Assembly (NCBI GenBank): GCA_007449985.2 | Contig: VIIQ02000186.1 | Location: 1 to 64,000 of the forward strand | Source of the DNA: Desmodesmus armatus | Lineage: Eukaryota; Chlorophyta; Chlorophyceae; Sphaeropleales; Scenedesmaceae | Length of the DNA stretch: 64,000 nucleotides | Direction of reading: 5' to 3' | In this document: one piece after another, positions 26,379-38,422 of the stretch | How the letters are laid out: each line of letters starts with the position of its first letter | How positions within the stretch are numbered: position 1 is the first letter of the stretch | Notes under the pieces: generated by a model | What the model was told of the DNA's origin: nothing | The model's input: only the letters and a program-made list of their open reading frames with translations | The model's database searches: none | Translations under genes and position numbers: made by a program

Positions 26379-28379
26379 ATGGCAGCAGCCTCCCTCCGTG
26401 TGCAGCCTTTCAAGGCAGTGGCCAGCCCTGCCCGTGCGCCTGTGCGGTCACGACGGAGCTTGACGGTGTTTGCCCGCAAGACTGCTGCCAAGGCAGCATA
26501 CATCTGCATAGACTGTGAGTACCAAGCAGCTGTCAATGCTGGGCCCAGCTACATGTCCAATTATTAACCCACATCAATACGCAATCCAATTGCACTCGGC
26601 CAAGCCGACAGGGCGGGCAGCCAGCTGTGCTGGTCCTGCGCACCACAGGACATGGTGTACACCAGGAATGCCGTGTTGTATTGTGTCCTACTGTACCCGC
26701 AACAACCAGCAACATCAGCAGCACCTGGCTGTAACTATCGTCGCTCCTGTTGCAACAGATTCCAGCAGGGTGACTTTGCTGACTGTGTGCTGTCCCCCCC
26801 CCCCCCCCCCCCAAGTGGGGGAGTCCTGCTGTTGGAAATCAAGCTGTAACTATGATGGCGTGCCCCATAGAGTTGGCATGATGTGCAGCCGTGGCGATTC
26901 TTCAGTATGCTTTGCTTGAAGCCTATAGCAAAGTGACTCTTCTGACATTGTGCACTGCCTCCTCACACCTACTCTTTTGCAGATGACTGTACATGTATTG
27001 CCAGCTTGCCTGTGCTGACAGCACTGCCCTCCCCCTACTCCCCATTTTCTTGTTTCTGCACACTGTGCTGGGCTTTGAAACTTGCAGGCGGCTACATCTA
27101 TGATGGCAAGGAGCCGATTGAGAAGCTGCCCAACAACTACAGGTGCCCCGTCTGCCAAGCACCCAAGCGCAGGTGGGTGGCAGGGGGCTGGGGTTGAGGG
27201 GTGAGGAGGAGTGCTGGGACTGGGGAAATAGTGCTGCAGACTGATTAAGGGTTGGGTAGGGGTGCAGGTGGGGGTGCTGTCTCTAAGCTTGTTGAGGTGC
27301 AGGTTCGAACAAGTTGGGGACCATGTTGCACTACTGACCTGAAATTCACACACAGTAGGGGTATACTCAAACACACGTGTGAATACACACCTACTGTGTG
27401 CGAATTGCAGGTCAGCAGGTGCAACATGCTCCCCAACTTGTCGCCCCGCCCCCTTGCAATCCCTCAAACAACATCCCCTCGCTCTGAGCGGAGGGTTGTC
27501 CCCACGACTTTTAAGTCCACACTGCCACCACCATCTATCCTGCAGGGTGATTAGGGTGCAGGTGGGGGTGTTTTCTCTGCTGAACTTGCTTTGAAGCCCA
27601 CTCCCTCTGTGTGTGCGCATGGCAGGTCAGCAGGTGGACATGGTCCAGATTGTCTCACCCCTACGCACGCCTGCCCCCAGAATTCCATCGCTCAGTCGTC
27701 CCCACACCCTCTTGTTCAAACTGCCACCGCGTGCCCTGTGTCCTGCAGGTTCCGCCCCACAGAGGCGAAGACGCGCAACAACGACCCCAAGGCCATGAGG
27801 GGCCGCATGTCAGCCATGCAGAAAGGAGAGGACGACGGGAAGTTTGACGAGTGAGTGATTGAATCTAGGGGGGAAGGGGTGAGGGGAGAGGGGCTGTGTT
27901 GGCCGCATGTCAGCCATGCAGAAGGGGAGGACGATGGGAAGTTTGATGAGTGAGTGGCTGACGAGGCGGGGGAAGCTGTGTGGGTTGCATGTTTGTGTGC
28001 GTGGGGGGGGGGGGGGAGTGCAGGGGTGTCAGAGCGAGGGACTGTCTTGGCTGCATGGCAGCCATGCAAAAGGGCGGGAGAATGACTGGATGCGGCTGGG
28101 GGAGGGGGGTGTACCGAACTGGGGTTTGAGGGGGTGCAGTCATCCTGCTATACTCCATCACGGAAAAACACAGTACATTATCAATCCTGGGGACATAGTA
28201 CAACCTCAGCACTTGTCAGGAAGCAAAGGATGTACCTACTGACATTGCTGACTCCTTGCTGCTGCTATGGCGTTTACTGCTGCTGTTGCAGGGGTGACAA
28301 GAGCTTCTTCCTTGTTGCTGCTGTGGGTGGTGCCGCACTGCTGGGAGGCCTCTACCTCTTCCTTAACTCACAGCTGTAA
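26379..28379 (+). CDS. RBD1: Membrane-anchored chloroplast rubredoxin
   Basis: A small iron protein of the thylakoid; its family is needed for photosystem II assembly. Four exons: 26379-26514, 27088-27172, 27749-27850 and 28292-28379, all in phase. The N-terminus MAAASLRVQPFKAVASPARA and following Arg/Ser-rich stretch form a plastid transit peptide. The rubredoxin fold shows both metal knuckles, YICIDCGYIYDG and YRCPVCQAPKRRF, with the first CxxC split across intron 1. A polar linker with MRGRMSAMQKGEDDGKFDE follows, then one C-terminal membrane helix, FFLVAAVGGAALLGGLYLFL, and a short NSQL end. About 108 residues, complete, with all four Cys present. Intron 3 carries copies of the exon 3 end, and intron 2 carries a long hairpin. 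Confidence 0.93.
27310..27440. repeat. Long imperfect palindrome in rubredoxin intron 2
   Basis: Two arms of about 65 bp are inverted copies around the centre CACACGTGTG (27372-27381). Outer ends are CAAGTTGGGGA and TCCCCAACTTG; inner blocks include ATGTTGCAC.....TGACCTG and CACACAGTAGG with their complements. By eye the arms agree at about 85 percent. The transcript would fold into a long near-continuous hairpin. It could be a small-RNA precursor or a foldback element. Confidence 0.8.
27793..28105 (+). repeat. Copies of rubredoxin exon 3 end inside intron 3
   Basis: The exon end GGCCGCATGTCAGCCATGCA...GAGGACGACGGGAAGTTTGA..GAGTGAGTG recurs at 27900-27957 with few changes, including a one-base loss and an intact GTGAGTG donor. 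A third, more decayed copy begins at 28043 (GGCTGCATGGCAGCCATGCA). Confidence 0.85.
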
Positions 28380-29658
28380 ATGCACAGCAGCACTGCGTAC
28401 TACCGTGTACTGTGCCATGAGCAGCAAAAACAGCAGCAGCAGCAGCAGCAGCAGCAGTATTGCTTGGAGCAGCAGGCGCCAAGACTTGCATAGCATCTGT
28501 CTCAACAGCAGCTGCTTCGTCACGACAGCAATGCAGCTGGTCCCAGCTGTTGGTTGCAGCAGCAGTGCAGTGGCGTGTGCCGTGTGTTGTGGCAGGTGTG
28601 CCCTGACAGCAACCAGTTCAGCACAGCTGTGGTTTGAGCAATGGCGGACCATCAGGGTGACACTTAGTGGTGGGATTACGTCTAGTGTGGATGTGTCACA
28701 GTGGTTCCAGTAGCTACAGTTGTAGCTCGGGGGCTTGGAGCGATTCGGACATACTGCTTGATTACACCCCTGGGTGCTAGCATTGTACTGCTTCTGCAGT
28801 GACTCGCCTGCAGGCTGTCTGGGCGCCTGTACTAAGACGGAGCAGACATGTATTGTCGGGCTGCTGGTGCGGGCAGTTTTGCTGGTGGCACTTCTTGCTG
28901 TGTGTCAACCTTGCCCTGCTACTGCCAGGCAAGCAGGTACACCCTGGCATTATGTTTTGAGTACAAATTTTTTTGGCGGGGCGCTGGTGTGGAAGATGGT
29001 CAGTGCTGTCGTGCTGCAGGCACTACGTGGCCTGCGAGAGTCCTAACAGACTTTGCACTTTGCATTTGCCGTGCAGATTTGCACCTTTTGAAAGGCAAGG
29101 ATTTGTTTTGCCTGATAGTCCCCAGGCTGGGATACTGTGCACATGTGGCAAGCCTTGATGCCCTTCAAGGGAGGATTGTAGCTTGACTGAGAGCACAATA
29201 TTGAATACAGACATTCATGTCTGGGATGCTGTGGTGCATGTTTCCATACGAGTGCGCAGTACACGTTGACGGTGCCGTCTTCTTGCCCAAGAAGCAGGCA
29301 GAGTGGATGGCAACACCCTGGGAGTTTCCGTGCCAAATTCATGCCCGAAGCGCACAGCTAAAGTGTGATGGCACTGGTCGAATATATCTGCAGCAGATTG
29401 TGCAAGTGCAGTTGCAACTGTAACATTTTTTTTGCAACAGTTCTGTCAGGCCCCAACACCGTCAGAACATACAGTACTATTTATCAACCAATTGCGCTTT
29501 GATGTCACTTTTGCAGTCATTCCCCATGATCTGCCGCTGTAGACCAAGTTCATGTACATCGTGCTTCCGAGCGGGCTTCCGAGCGGACACGGTCTGCCAA
29601 GAAAATGATACCCGTCCGGCACGCAACATTACTCTAGAATAAACATTAACACCTAAGG
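28380..29658. other. Rubredoxin 3' region and receptor-kinase promoter
   Basis: No gene I can support. TGTAA at 29419-29423 is a candidate polyadenylation signal about 1 kb after the rubredoxin stop. One hydrophobic frame near 28870-28935 (LLVRAVLLVALLAV) looks like a signal peptide but has no in-frame ATG. A CAG tract lies at 28430-28455. Confidence 0.35.
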
Positions 29659-32600
29659 ATGTGGCTTACGCTGGTTGTATGGCTTGTGCTGCTGGACAGC
29701 ACCTGTACAGGCCGTCACTTACAACAGCAGCAAACTGGCACTGCAAGTTACACGGACCTGTGGACGGCGGTGCTTGCGTAAGACACTGCACGCGATGTTT
29801 GCAAGGCATCTGTTGTAATAACATGGCCTATCCCATGATGATTTTCATCAGCAGACCGCACCGTATGCTGCATGCAGTATGCAGCTGCATCTGCAGCTGT
29901 CATAGCGCGCAGGTGCAGATGCATCATCATGACTTCCTGAACTTCAAGATGCCATGTGTGCAAACATGTCTGGCGCGAATACGGTCTGCTTGCTTGACCT
30001 TTTGCTGCAGGGAATCAACCTTTTGGGGCGAGCTAGCTGCTGACGCACTGAACAAAGTGGCCACATCATATCTGTTGGACAGCCAGTGGGATCGTTACAT
30101 GTCTGCCTTGAAAAGCATGGCAACAAATCCTAGAGTACGTGCAACAGCCTTCTTGATTGGGGGGTCAGACGGGTCCAAATTGCAGGCGGCTCAGTGGTGC
30201 TTGAGTGCGGATGAATGGTACGATGTGGTCCTGAACAACCCCAAGATGGCTTCTGACTACATCAGAGCCTCAAAAGTTCCTGCCATTGCCCTGCAAAGCA
30301 GCAACTTTACAGATGGGATGGTCTTGAGGACAATGCATCCTGCTGTCAAGCTGGTCCTGGGCAAAAAAGACATGTAAGGTTGTTTGGGCGGAGGGGGACT
30401 GCCCCTTGGAGGGCAAGTGGGTACTTGCTGTGCCAGTTGCATGCACACTCGGGAAAGGGGGGCACTGGACCCGGGGTCCAGGTACTTTTGCTGAATGCTT
30501 GCCTGCAAGCCCTTCAGCACACCAAGCCAAACATGCGTGCAACAATGCATAAGAGACTTTGCAAGTCTAGACATCAACTCAGCACAGCACGTGACTGCGC
30601 AATCTACTGATGTTGTCCCTACATGCTTCTCTACCCTGCCCAATTAGCAACGGCACCGCTTATTGGGTGTTGAGGAATGCCAGCGCCTTCCGCATCCCGG
30701 GCACTCCTTACTGGCAGGACATCACCCTGATTCCTGGCAAGATGAACATCAAGGCTGGAGCGACTTGGCTGCACTTGACTGACAAATCGTGAGGCTGCAC
30801 CGTTGCTCAGGTTTCCTGTCTTGCTGTGTAGCTTACTGCAGCAACAGCCTTTTGCACACAATGTGCGGTGCATGATCATCATCAGCTGGTCCAGCTTGCG
30901 ACAAGCGCATGGGGTGGCCGCTGTCATATCGTCACGTGGTGGTGTCAGTGTAACAACATGTGTCCTGGTGTCACCCCAAGTGTGACCACAAGTGTGTGGC
31001 CTGCCTCCAACTGTGTACGCAGGGTTCGTGTTGACGACTTTCAACCCATCTGGTATGCTAAGCGATCAGAGGTGCTGCAGCGTGCAGGCCTGCCAGCAAA
31101 CAGCACAACCTGCCCTGAACACCGTGACAGCAACAGCAGTGCTACCAAAGGGCTGGCAATCGGCGTGGCAGTGGGTGGTGCGTGCTTTGTGGCGGTTGTC
31201 AGTGTAGCTCTGTGCATGTACAGGCACAAGGGACACAGGGGGCACCTGGGTGCTAAAGGTGCTCTTTGGTGGGGCCTGCCGTCAGCAGCCGCAGCCGGCT
31301 CAAAAGCAGGGGCAGGAGGAAGTCCTTCAGGAGTGCAGAAAGACACAGCTGCAGTTGCAGCATCAGGGCAGACGCCGCCTTCAGATGGCGGTGACGCACA
31401 CGAGCGCTACAGCAGCTACAGCAGCAGCACACCCTGGATTGGCAGCAGCCCGTTTGCGGCTTTCCTTGCGCAAGCGGCGCAGCCGCCGCCATCCACCAAC
31501 ACAACAAGTAGCACCCAGCAGCAGAGCACGTCAGGCGGGCAGCTTCCCATCGCTGCTGCCAGTGCCGCTTCCACTAGTACTAGTTGCTTTGGCAGTAAGT
31601 CCACCAGTACAAGCAACCGGGCTAGTGACGGCACTTCTGGTGGCAACCTGGGACCCTTCCCAGGCCTGGCTTTGCAGCACGAGCAGGAAGAGTGAGTTAC
31701 GCCGTGGCGGCCACCGTGACTTTTTTGGCGTTTTTGTCTGACGGTTGCATCATGTCTTATGCTTTGCTGGTGCGCTGCATTGTCACGTGCTGTGCTGCAT
31801 CGTGCTCTACTGCCTTCACCATGCTGCGTCAGGTGGTGTGTGAGAGTTCTGCATTCACTCTTCCCGAACTTGCACCTACAGCGGTGCTGCTCAATATGCA
31901 TAGTCACTCACTTTCTGCATGTCTCAATGCAAGACAAGGCATGATATTGCTGCGCTCATCAATATCTGCTGCAGGCCTGACTGGTACAGCTCCTCGCTTG
32001 GCCCCACTGAGCTGCTGGCAGCAGACTCTGCCCCCTTGGGCCTCATACCACACGGCCTGGTGGTGCCCCTGTCTGAGCTCACACTGGATGTGGTGATCGG
32101 GGAGGGGGCAGAAGGGAAGGTGAGGGTGACGTGGCAGCTACCCTACTGCTGCAGATGGCAGCTGCAGGGCTGATTGCTGGCAAATGTTCTGTGTTTGAAG
32201 CCAATCGGCGATAGACCCATCACATCGTGTATGAAGTATTGTGTAGCACAGTTTCATTCAGAATGCACCGGTGGCACCAGCATGGCATTGGGGTCCAACA
32301 TGTAAGTGGCACCTGTCGGTGTGTCTGCCCTATGCAACAGGTATACCGGGGCACCTGGAACCACACTGACATTGCCGCAAAGCAGTACGTACCCCACCTA
32401 CCCAGCAGTGGTGAGGGCCAGGCAGGCAGCAGCCAGAGTGAAGCAGCCAGGGCGGTAGCTGCAGCACAGGTGAAATGTGTAGACACCAAGCCTGGCCAGG
32501 CTCGACTTAGCATGCCCACATGTCCAACCCAATGGCCCCTCAAGCTGGCTGAGGGGCCTAGTTCTAGCATGGCTCATGCTACAACTGCCACAGCACGATG

Positions 32601-35600
32601 GCATCCTGCACCTGCAAAACTGCAGGTGCAGGATGCCGTCGTGCTATGGCAGTTGCAGCATAGACCATGCCAGAACTAGGCCGTGCATAGAGCTTCACTA
32701 AATCTCATGCACAACCAGCTGCATTCCAAGGCAACTCCCATCTCAGCAGTGAAGTGTCTCTGCACGTAGTGCATGCCATGCAGCACACTCGATTTCTGGC
32801 ACATCTTCTGTGCTGCCTTTTGTTTGCCAGGCTGCTTTTGCCAGGGAGGTGTACCTGCTGACGAGGCTCAACCATCCAAACCTGGTCAGGTACGGTGTCA
32901 TCACTGAAAGCACAATGCGCACAGGAGTTTACAAGCTTCAGGAGTAGTTTGCAAGCATAATCTTGCCTGTGCGACAGCTCTCAGAAGGTTGTCTGCCGGT
33001 GCACACCAGTCCACCTTGTGACACTGACTGCACCGCAACCCACGTAATACCTGGCAGGTATCATCCCCACAAAGCCAATTGGTGTTGGTAATCCGCTCCC
33101 TGAACCACCCCTGTTGTTTGTGCATTACCCTGGCAGGTTCTGTGCGGTGTGCTTGGAGCAGAACCTAGTGGTCATGGTGAGCCGTTGGAAAAGGGGGGAG
33201 GGCGACTTGGCAGGAGTTGTAAAAGACACCTCTGTCAGTTGACAGGGTGGCCGTGGTGTGCTTACCAATGGCAAGAGGTTGAGAGAAGCCGCAGTGTACA
33301 CCGCGGTGCTGGCACCATAAGTTGGGGTTGAGGCAGGTTGTGGGATCCAATAGCTGCATATCGCCATGCTGCTGCTGCCGCCTGCACTGTCACTGTCGAG
33401 CTACAAGCAAAGGTCAAGGCACACCTGATTGGCTGCTGCCCTCGTCTGTCCCCCAGGAGTGGTGCAAGAATGGCAGTGTCTTTGACATCATCCGCAAGGC
33501 ACAACTGGAGCTAGGCGGCCAGGCTGCAGCAGTGAACGAGACACGCCAGGTGCAGTATCAGCAGCTGAACCGCCTATCTCGCTTTCAGGAGCCAAACAAG
33601 GCAATACACGCTCTCCACGGCTGCACCTGTCACAGATAGTATCCGACACTGCTGTCGATTTGGCTGTTGTGCGTACTCCGCGCGCGTGCGACTAGTTGAC
33701 TGCAGCCGCTCAACGCACCGTCGCCACATGTCCGTCACATGAAGTGCAGTGCACTGCACATCATGCACACAACTCGCTTGTGCATCTGCTTGACACATCT
33801 AGAAACCCCCCATAAAATTTTTGTCAGGCTCATCATGATATGATGATCATCTGGTGTGCTGCTTGCTGCAGTGTGTCTCCTACCTCAGCTGGGACAGGCG
33901 GCTGATGATGTTGCACGACGTGGCTGCAGGCATGTGCTACCTGCATGGTCGCCAGCACATCCACGGCGACCTGCGCAGCCCCAACCTGTTTGTCGGGGCT
34001 GACGGCATGGTGAGGCCAGATAGCCCGCTGCAGTGCACAACACGCTTGAATGAACCTACATCTAGTGCCATGCCACTGAATGTAAAAGTCTGGAAAAGCA
34101 CTTGGGCTTGTTGGTAGTGAGTGGGAGGAGTGCTGGTCGTCAGCGTGATGTGTCCATGCAATGTGCATGTGTCCATTGCTGCTGGTGGTCCTTCAGGTGA
34201 AGATTGGGGACTTTGGCTTCACCAAGCGCCTAGCGCGCGACAAGGCCAGCTTGAAGGTGGCTCGCATCACACACCCGCGCTGGGTGGCGCCTGAGGTATG
34301 TATATGCATGTTTGAAGTAGCAGTGACGTCAGGCCGGACCAATCTGTGCATGCAGACATGCAAGATGCTATCGCATGCTGCACCGACGTTGCCTCAACCC
34401 CGCTGTCCTTTCCAACTCGCAATACTGCGTACTATGGCACCGTTAGCCCGCTGCCTGGGCTTGTGCTGGCCTGTCTGTCCACCTGCTCGCCTGCCGGCCT
34501 GCCTGCTGCAGCTGCTGACGGACAATACCCTCAGTCCCGCCAGCGATGTGTTCAGCTTCGGCATCGTCATGTACGAGCTGCTCACGTTCAAGGTGCCCTT
34601 CGAGGGACTGCGCAAGGAGCAGGTGAGAGAGCGTGCGTGCGGCCAGTTGTGATCGGCGACGATCTAACCGCGACCTATCAGTAATCGGCGTACTCTGTCA
34701 CAGCACTGCACAGCATCGCCCTGAGCAGCGATGCGCAATGCTTTGCGCCCAGACAGCTGTGAGGTCTGTAGAAATCAGTGTGGATGTTTGTCTACCGAAA
34801 CCACCGCGAGGCGCCAGCTTTGAAGGACGAGCGCAACCACTCCGGAGGCTGTCGACCGCGGTCACGAATCTCAAATACCCGAGTGCCTGCTCAAAGCAAC
34901 ACACCTTCCAGCTGAACACTGCTGGTTCCAGCGGCTTGTGTTTGTCTGCCTTGCCTCCAGCCTACTCGCATGGTGATCTGTGTGAAGAGCTGACTGAGAA
35001 GACATGTTATGATGCAGCACACGTTTGAACTTGAGAGCAGCTTGCAATCTCATCCTTCCATAGCAACTACTAGTAAAGGGCGTGAGGTGCTGCATAACAA
35101 ATTGCCCACAGCTCATCAGTGTGCGCTTGTGCTGCATTGCCTGCAGGTTGTGCTGGAGGTGATGCGGGGCGGCAGGCCAGAGGTCCCTGCTGAGGACTGC
35201 TTGCCCCCAGGCACAAGCAACAGCACATGTGAGCCTGCCAGCACTGCCATGGGGTTTGCTTCACTGCAACTTTGATGCATCACGCGCACAGTCTTCTACA
35301 TGGTGTGTCCAACATCTCGCGTGCAGACCGCATTGTGGACACGGCACGTTGAGCTTTCAGCGCTGATGTCACACTGTGCTGATGCCCTTGCCATGGGTTT
35401 TGCAACAAAGCACGTGGCCCTACGCTTGCTGCCTCCAGGCCTGTGGAGCTACATCCGGCTGATGCGGGAGTGCTGGGCGCAGGACCCAGCTGCACGCCCT
35501 AGCTTTGACGCCATCGCACGCCGCATCAAAGCAATGCAGCGGTGGCGCAAACTGATCGGCAAATTGCAGCCATCAGCAGCAGCAGCAGCAGCAGTTCACC

Positions 35601-36222
35601 GTCGCAGCGCACACAGCATGACCGCAGCTGTTGTAGCATCCGCTACGGATGCAGTTCATGACCAGAGCACCAGCACCCCTCCAGCGCGCAGGGTTGCGAG
35701 CGCACCAACAGCAACTCAGCAACAGCAACTACCCCACACGCCATGGCAAGAAGTAGCGCTGCCGCCAGAGCTGATGCACTCACATCCTTTCCCCTCGCTG
35801 TGGCAGCAGCAGGGGCCCTTTATGGAGCAGCAGCAGCAGCAGCAGCAGCAGGGGCCTTGGTGGAGCAGCAGCAGCAGCCGCAGCTACTCCCATTTACGTG
35901 GCAGTCACATGCCAGCACTGCAGTGGGTGAGGTGCCGTCCTCCATGTGCTCTGCCGTCCTGCATGGGGAGCGCATCGCCATCATACCCACGTGCCCAGCT
36001 GCAGGGGTGGCCGATGGTCTCGCCAGTGTGGCAGACCCTGCACAGATTGCAGAGGCACGCGTGCTGTTGGTTGCGTCAGACTTGCCGTCACATCACGTGG
36101 GTCAGCAAGGCAACAGCGTGCCTGGGGCCTTGTCTGCAGTGCGCCATGGCGTGCAGTGTTCCCTACAGGGGCCGTTGCCAGGGCAGTCAGAGAGTGCAGG
36201 GCTGGCAAACTCTGTGACTTGA
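29659..36222 (+). CDS. Receptor-like protein kinase with unrecognised ectodomain
   Basis: Fourteen exons join in phase: 29659-29777, 30011-30373, 30648-30788, 31023-31691, 31975-32119, 32341-32469, 32831-32889, 33137-33176, 33457-33549, 33872-34009, 34197-34295, 34512-34622, 35147-35228, 35439-36222. The signal peptide is MWLTLVVWLVLLDSTCTG. An extracellular part of about 230 residues has several N-glycosylation sites (SNFT, NGTA, RNAS, NSTT). One transmembrane helix, GLAIGVAVGGACFVAVVSVA, begins near residue 251. After a Ser-rich linker comes a TKL-type kinase (about 462-775): glycine loop IGEGAEGKVYRG, lysine in DIAAKQY, REVYLLTRLNHPNLVRF, catalytic loop HIHGDLRSPNL, KIGDFGF, WVAPE, DVFSFGIVMYELLT and RECWAQDPAARPSF. 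HGD replaces HRD, but the catalytic Asp, Asn and DFG remain. The Gln/Ser tail changes frame at a GGGG run (35851-35854). Ligand unknown. Confidence 0.85.
32558..32679. ncRNA. Candidate microRNA-like hairpin in a kinase-gene intron
   Basis: Two 59-bp arms, 32558-32616 and 32621-32679, with a 4-nt loop (AAAC). The 17 bp nearest the loop pair perfectly (GGCATCCTGCACCTGCA). Seven mismatches lie elsewhere, and by eye all are transitions. It sits between exons at 32469 and 32831, in the sense strand of the intron. The geometry fits a long algal microRNA or siRNA precursor, or a foldback transposon; no expression evidence is available here. Confidence 0.55.
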
Positions 36223-38422
36223 ATGCAGCTGCCACCCTGGGAAGGTAACTTCGGGGTGCGCAGAGATTTCCTCATGAGGTGGCAGAGAGTTTACACAAGG
36301 GGTGTGTTTTGTGGCTTGAGGGGAGGCCCTCCCCTTGTTGAAAAAGTGCTGGCGGACATGTGTCACAATCCATCACACTACCATTGCCGTTGATGCATGT
36401 ATCGCCGCCCTTTGGCACTGAAATCTCCAGGTCTAAAGTGAAAAACTGAAAGGCAGACGGCAGACGGCAGGCAGCAACAGCAGGTACACTTCCACGAGGA
36501 TGTATGGCTGCTGGGCACATACAAGCTGTTTGTGAAGTGTCTGACTGTTGCAGTATATCGTTGGAGTTGCAGGCAACCTGTTGTACATGCAGACAGCACC
36601 GCACTGTACAGTTCGTTTTTGTCAGGTGCAGTGGTGCATGACGGATATGTTGCTGTGATCTGCTGCACGTGCAGTGGGGCAGCGCTGATACACCGCCATG
36701 CAGGTGTGAGGATGGTGAGTGTCGGTCCATCCACACTGAGTCATTTCAGGAGTATCAAAAAGAGAGTGAGACAGTGCACAGTCATGAATTGGTTGAGGCT
36801 GTTCTGTGGACATGGGGCACTGTACATTATCGGAGTGCCATGGTCTAAGAGTGGAATGGTGTGGGATAATCGCAGAGCCAGTTGTCATATACATGTCTTG
36901 GTTTGCGGCAGGAAGCAGTGAACGTCGATGAGGTCAAACAGTAAGGATACTCGGTTCCTGTGAGTATGCGCGCTCACTGAAACATGTGATGCTGGAGCTG
37001 TTGAGTGTTGTGTGTTGTGCAGGTGGCGTACTGCACGCCCTAATGAGAGGTGCAACATCCAGTATGATACATGTGTTTGCTGCATCACTGTCACAGCAGA
37101 AGCCGATCCATCAAGTGTCTTTGTGGGCTGTCTACCTTGCTGCATGCTGCTGCAAGCAGTGATGCAGCACTGCGCAGTGCCCATCATGCAGCATATCTGT
37201 AAATGCAGCAATCAAAATCCTCCAGCCCAGCCAGCGACTGCTCATGCTTGTCAGATCACCCCTAATCGCAGGCAGTAGCCTAGTCCTAAACGACCATGCC
37301 TGTGCGCAGACCAGCCAAGCCTTGGCCCGCATGCACGATCAGCCTTAACCAGTCAAGGGTGGCCGCGCGGCTAAGCATGGCGGGCGACAAATCAGCCACC
37401 CTTGACCGCCCCGGACTGGCCAGGCTTGGGCGGTCACGCTTGGCCGGTCACGGCCAAGGGTGGTCAGTGACCGCGGTCAAGGGTGGCAGGCGCCAAATCG
37501 GGCACCCTTGGCCGTCGCCCTGGTCAGGCCTTGATCTTCATTGGCCGATCATACCCCCCTCCGGCATAGTGTGTGAGTTGGCACATGCAAAACCCACTGT
37601 TGAGTGAATGGTTGCACCTCGGGGTGTATATGTCAGCAAATGTTGATCTCAGTGACTGACCAGCGGCTGTGTACTTTGCAGACGGCCGGGGCCATGGTGC
37701 TTCAATCAACATTTTCTTAGATTGAACGCTTTGAGAATCAAACCACAAGCATTGCTACTGGCAGTGTCCCCCACACCAGCACAGACATATTCTGCCTGCG
37801 CATGGGAGTCCCAGGCTGGGACCCATGGGTCTGGCCAGAGACAGCAAGCAATTGCAATGGCCACATGTGTGTCTCAAGGTGACTGCTGTGCACGTCCTGA
37901 TTTGGGAGCCTGAACCTGTAATGCAATATGTTTCATGCTACATGGTCCCATGCATACTGCAGTTGGCAGTAATTCCTGCACTTATAGATGCCAGCGGTGC
38001 TGCTGACGATTTTGTGCCACCCTGGCAGGCAGTTCAGCCCCAATGTACGGGCAACGCCTGGACTTAATCATTCATTTTTCCAAGTTGCAGAGACTCTGCA
38101 GTGCCATTGAAGCTGCACAATGCAACGGCATAGAGCTGCTGTCACCACATCAATGATGGATCTGCTGCGTGCGTCTTCACACCAGCTGCAGCACACACTA
38201 CGGAGAACACCTGAATGTTGATGATTGAATGATATAATATATTAGTTAGAGTGTATTGCCAACAGCAAAGGCTTGCAGTCGTGTGCCCCACACCCTGGCG
38301 CGCCTACAGGTAGGAATTCCTGTCCAAGTGGTACTTGGGTCGGTGACCCTACCTTTGAGACCATGTGACAAGCAGGTAACTCCTAAGCGCGAGTGATTTC
38401 TTGCCATTCGCCTGCGCTGCAG
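36223..38422. other. Intergenic stretch after the receptor kinase
   Basis: No gene I recognise. TGTAA at 37198-37202 may be the kinase polyadenylation signal. A GC-rich block of inverted and direct repeats lies at 37350-37520 (listed separately). Upstream exons of the next gene may lie between 37.7 and 38.1 kb: an open frame near 37920-38030 reads PALIDASGAADDFVPPWQ, but I could not splice it with confidence. Confidence 0.3.
37350..37520. repeat. GC-rich cluster of CAAGGGTGG / CCACCCTTG motifs
   Basis: CAAGGGTGG occurs near 37354, 37453 and 37479, and the inverted form CCACCCTTG or CACCCTTGG near 37396 and 37503. GGCCAGG, GGCGGTCA and GGCCGGTCACGGCC palindromes lie between. The block can fold into several alternative stems. 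It could be a small foldback element or a cluster of regulatory sites. Confidence 0.6.

Noticed and set aside
28848..28940. Possible signal-peptide exon upstream of the receptor kinase
   Set aside because: The hydrophobic frame LLVRAVLLVALLAV is out of frame with the only nearby ATG, while the kinase already has a complete signal-peptide exon at 29659 that splices in phase.
38285..38385. 5S rRNA-like string GTACTTGGGTCGGTGACCCT
   Set aside because: It resembles the 3' half of 5S rRNA with its GGTGACC box, but the 5' half and the expected stem are not visible. It may be a 5S-derived SINE remnant, but support is too weak.
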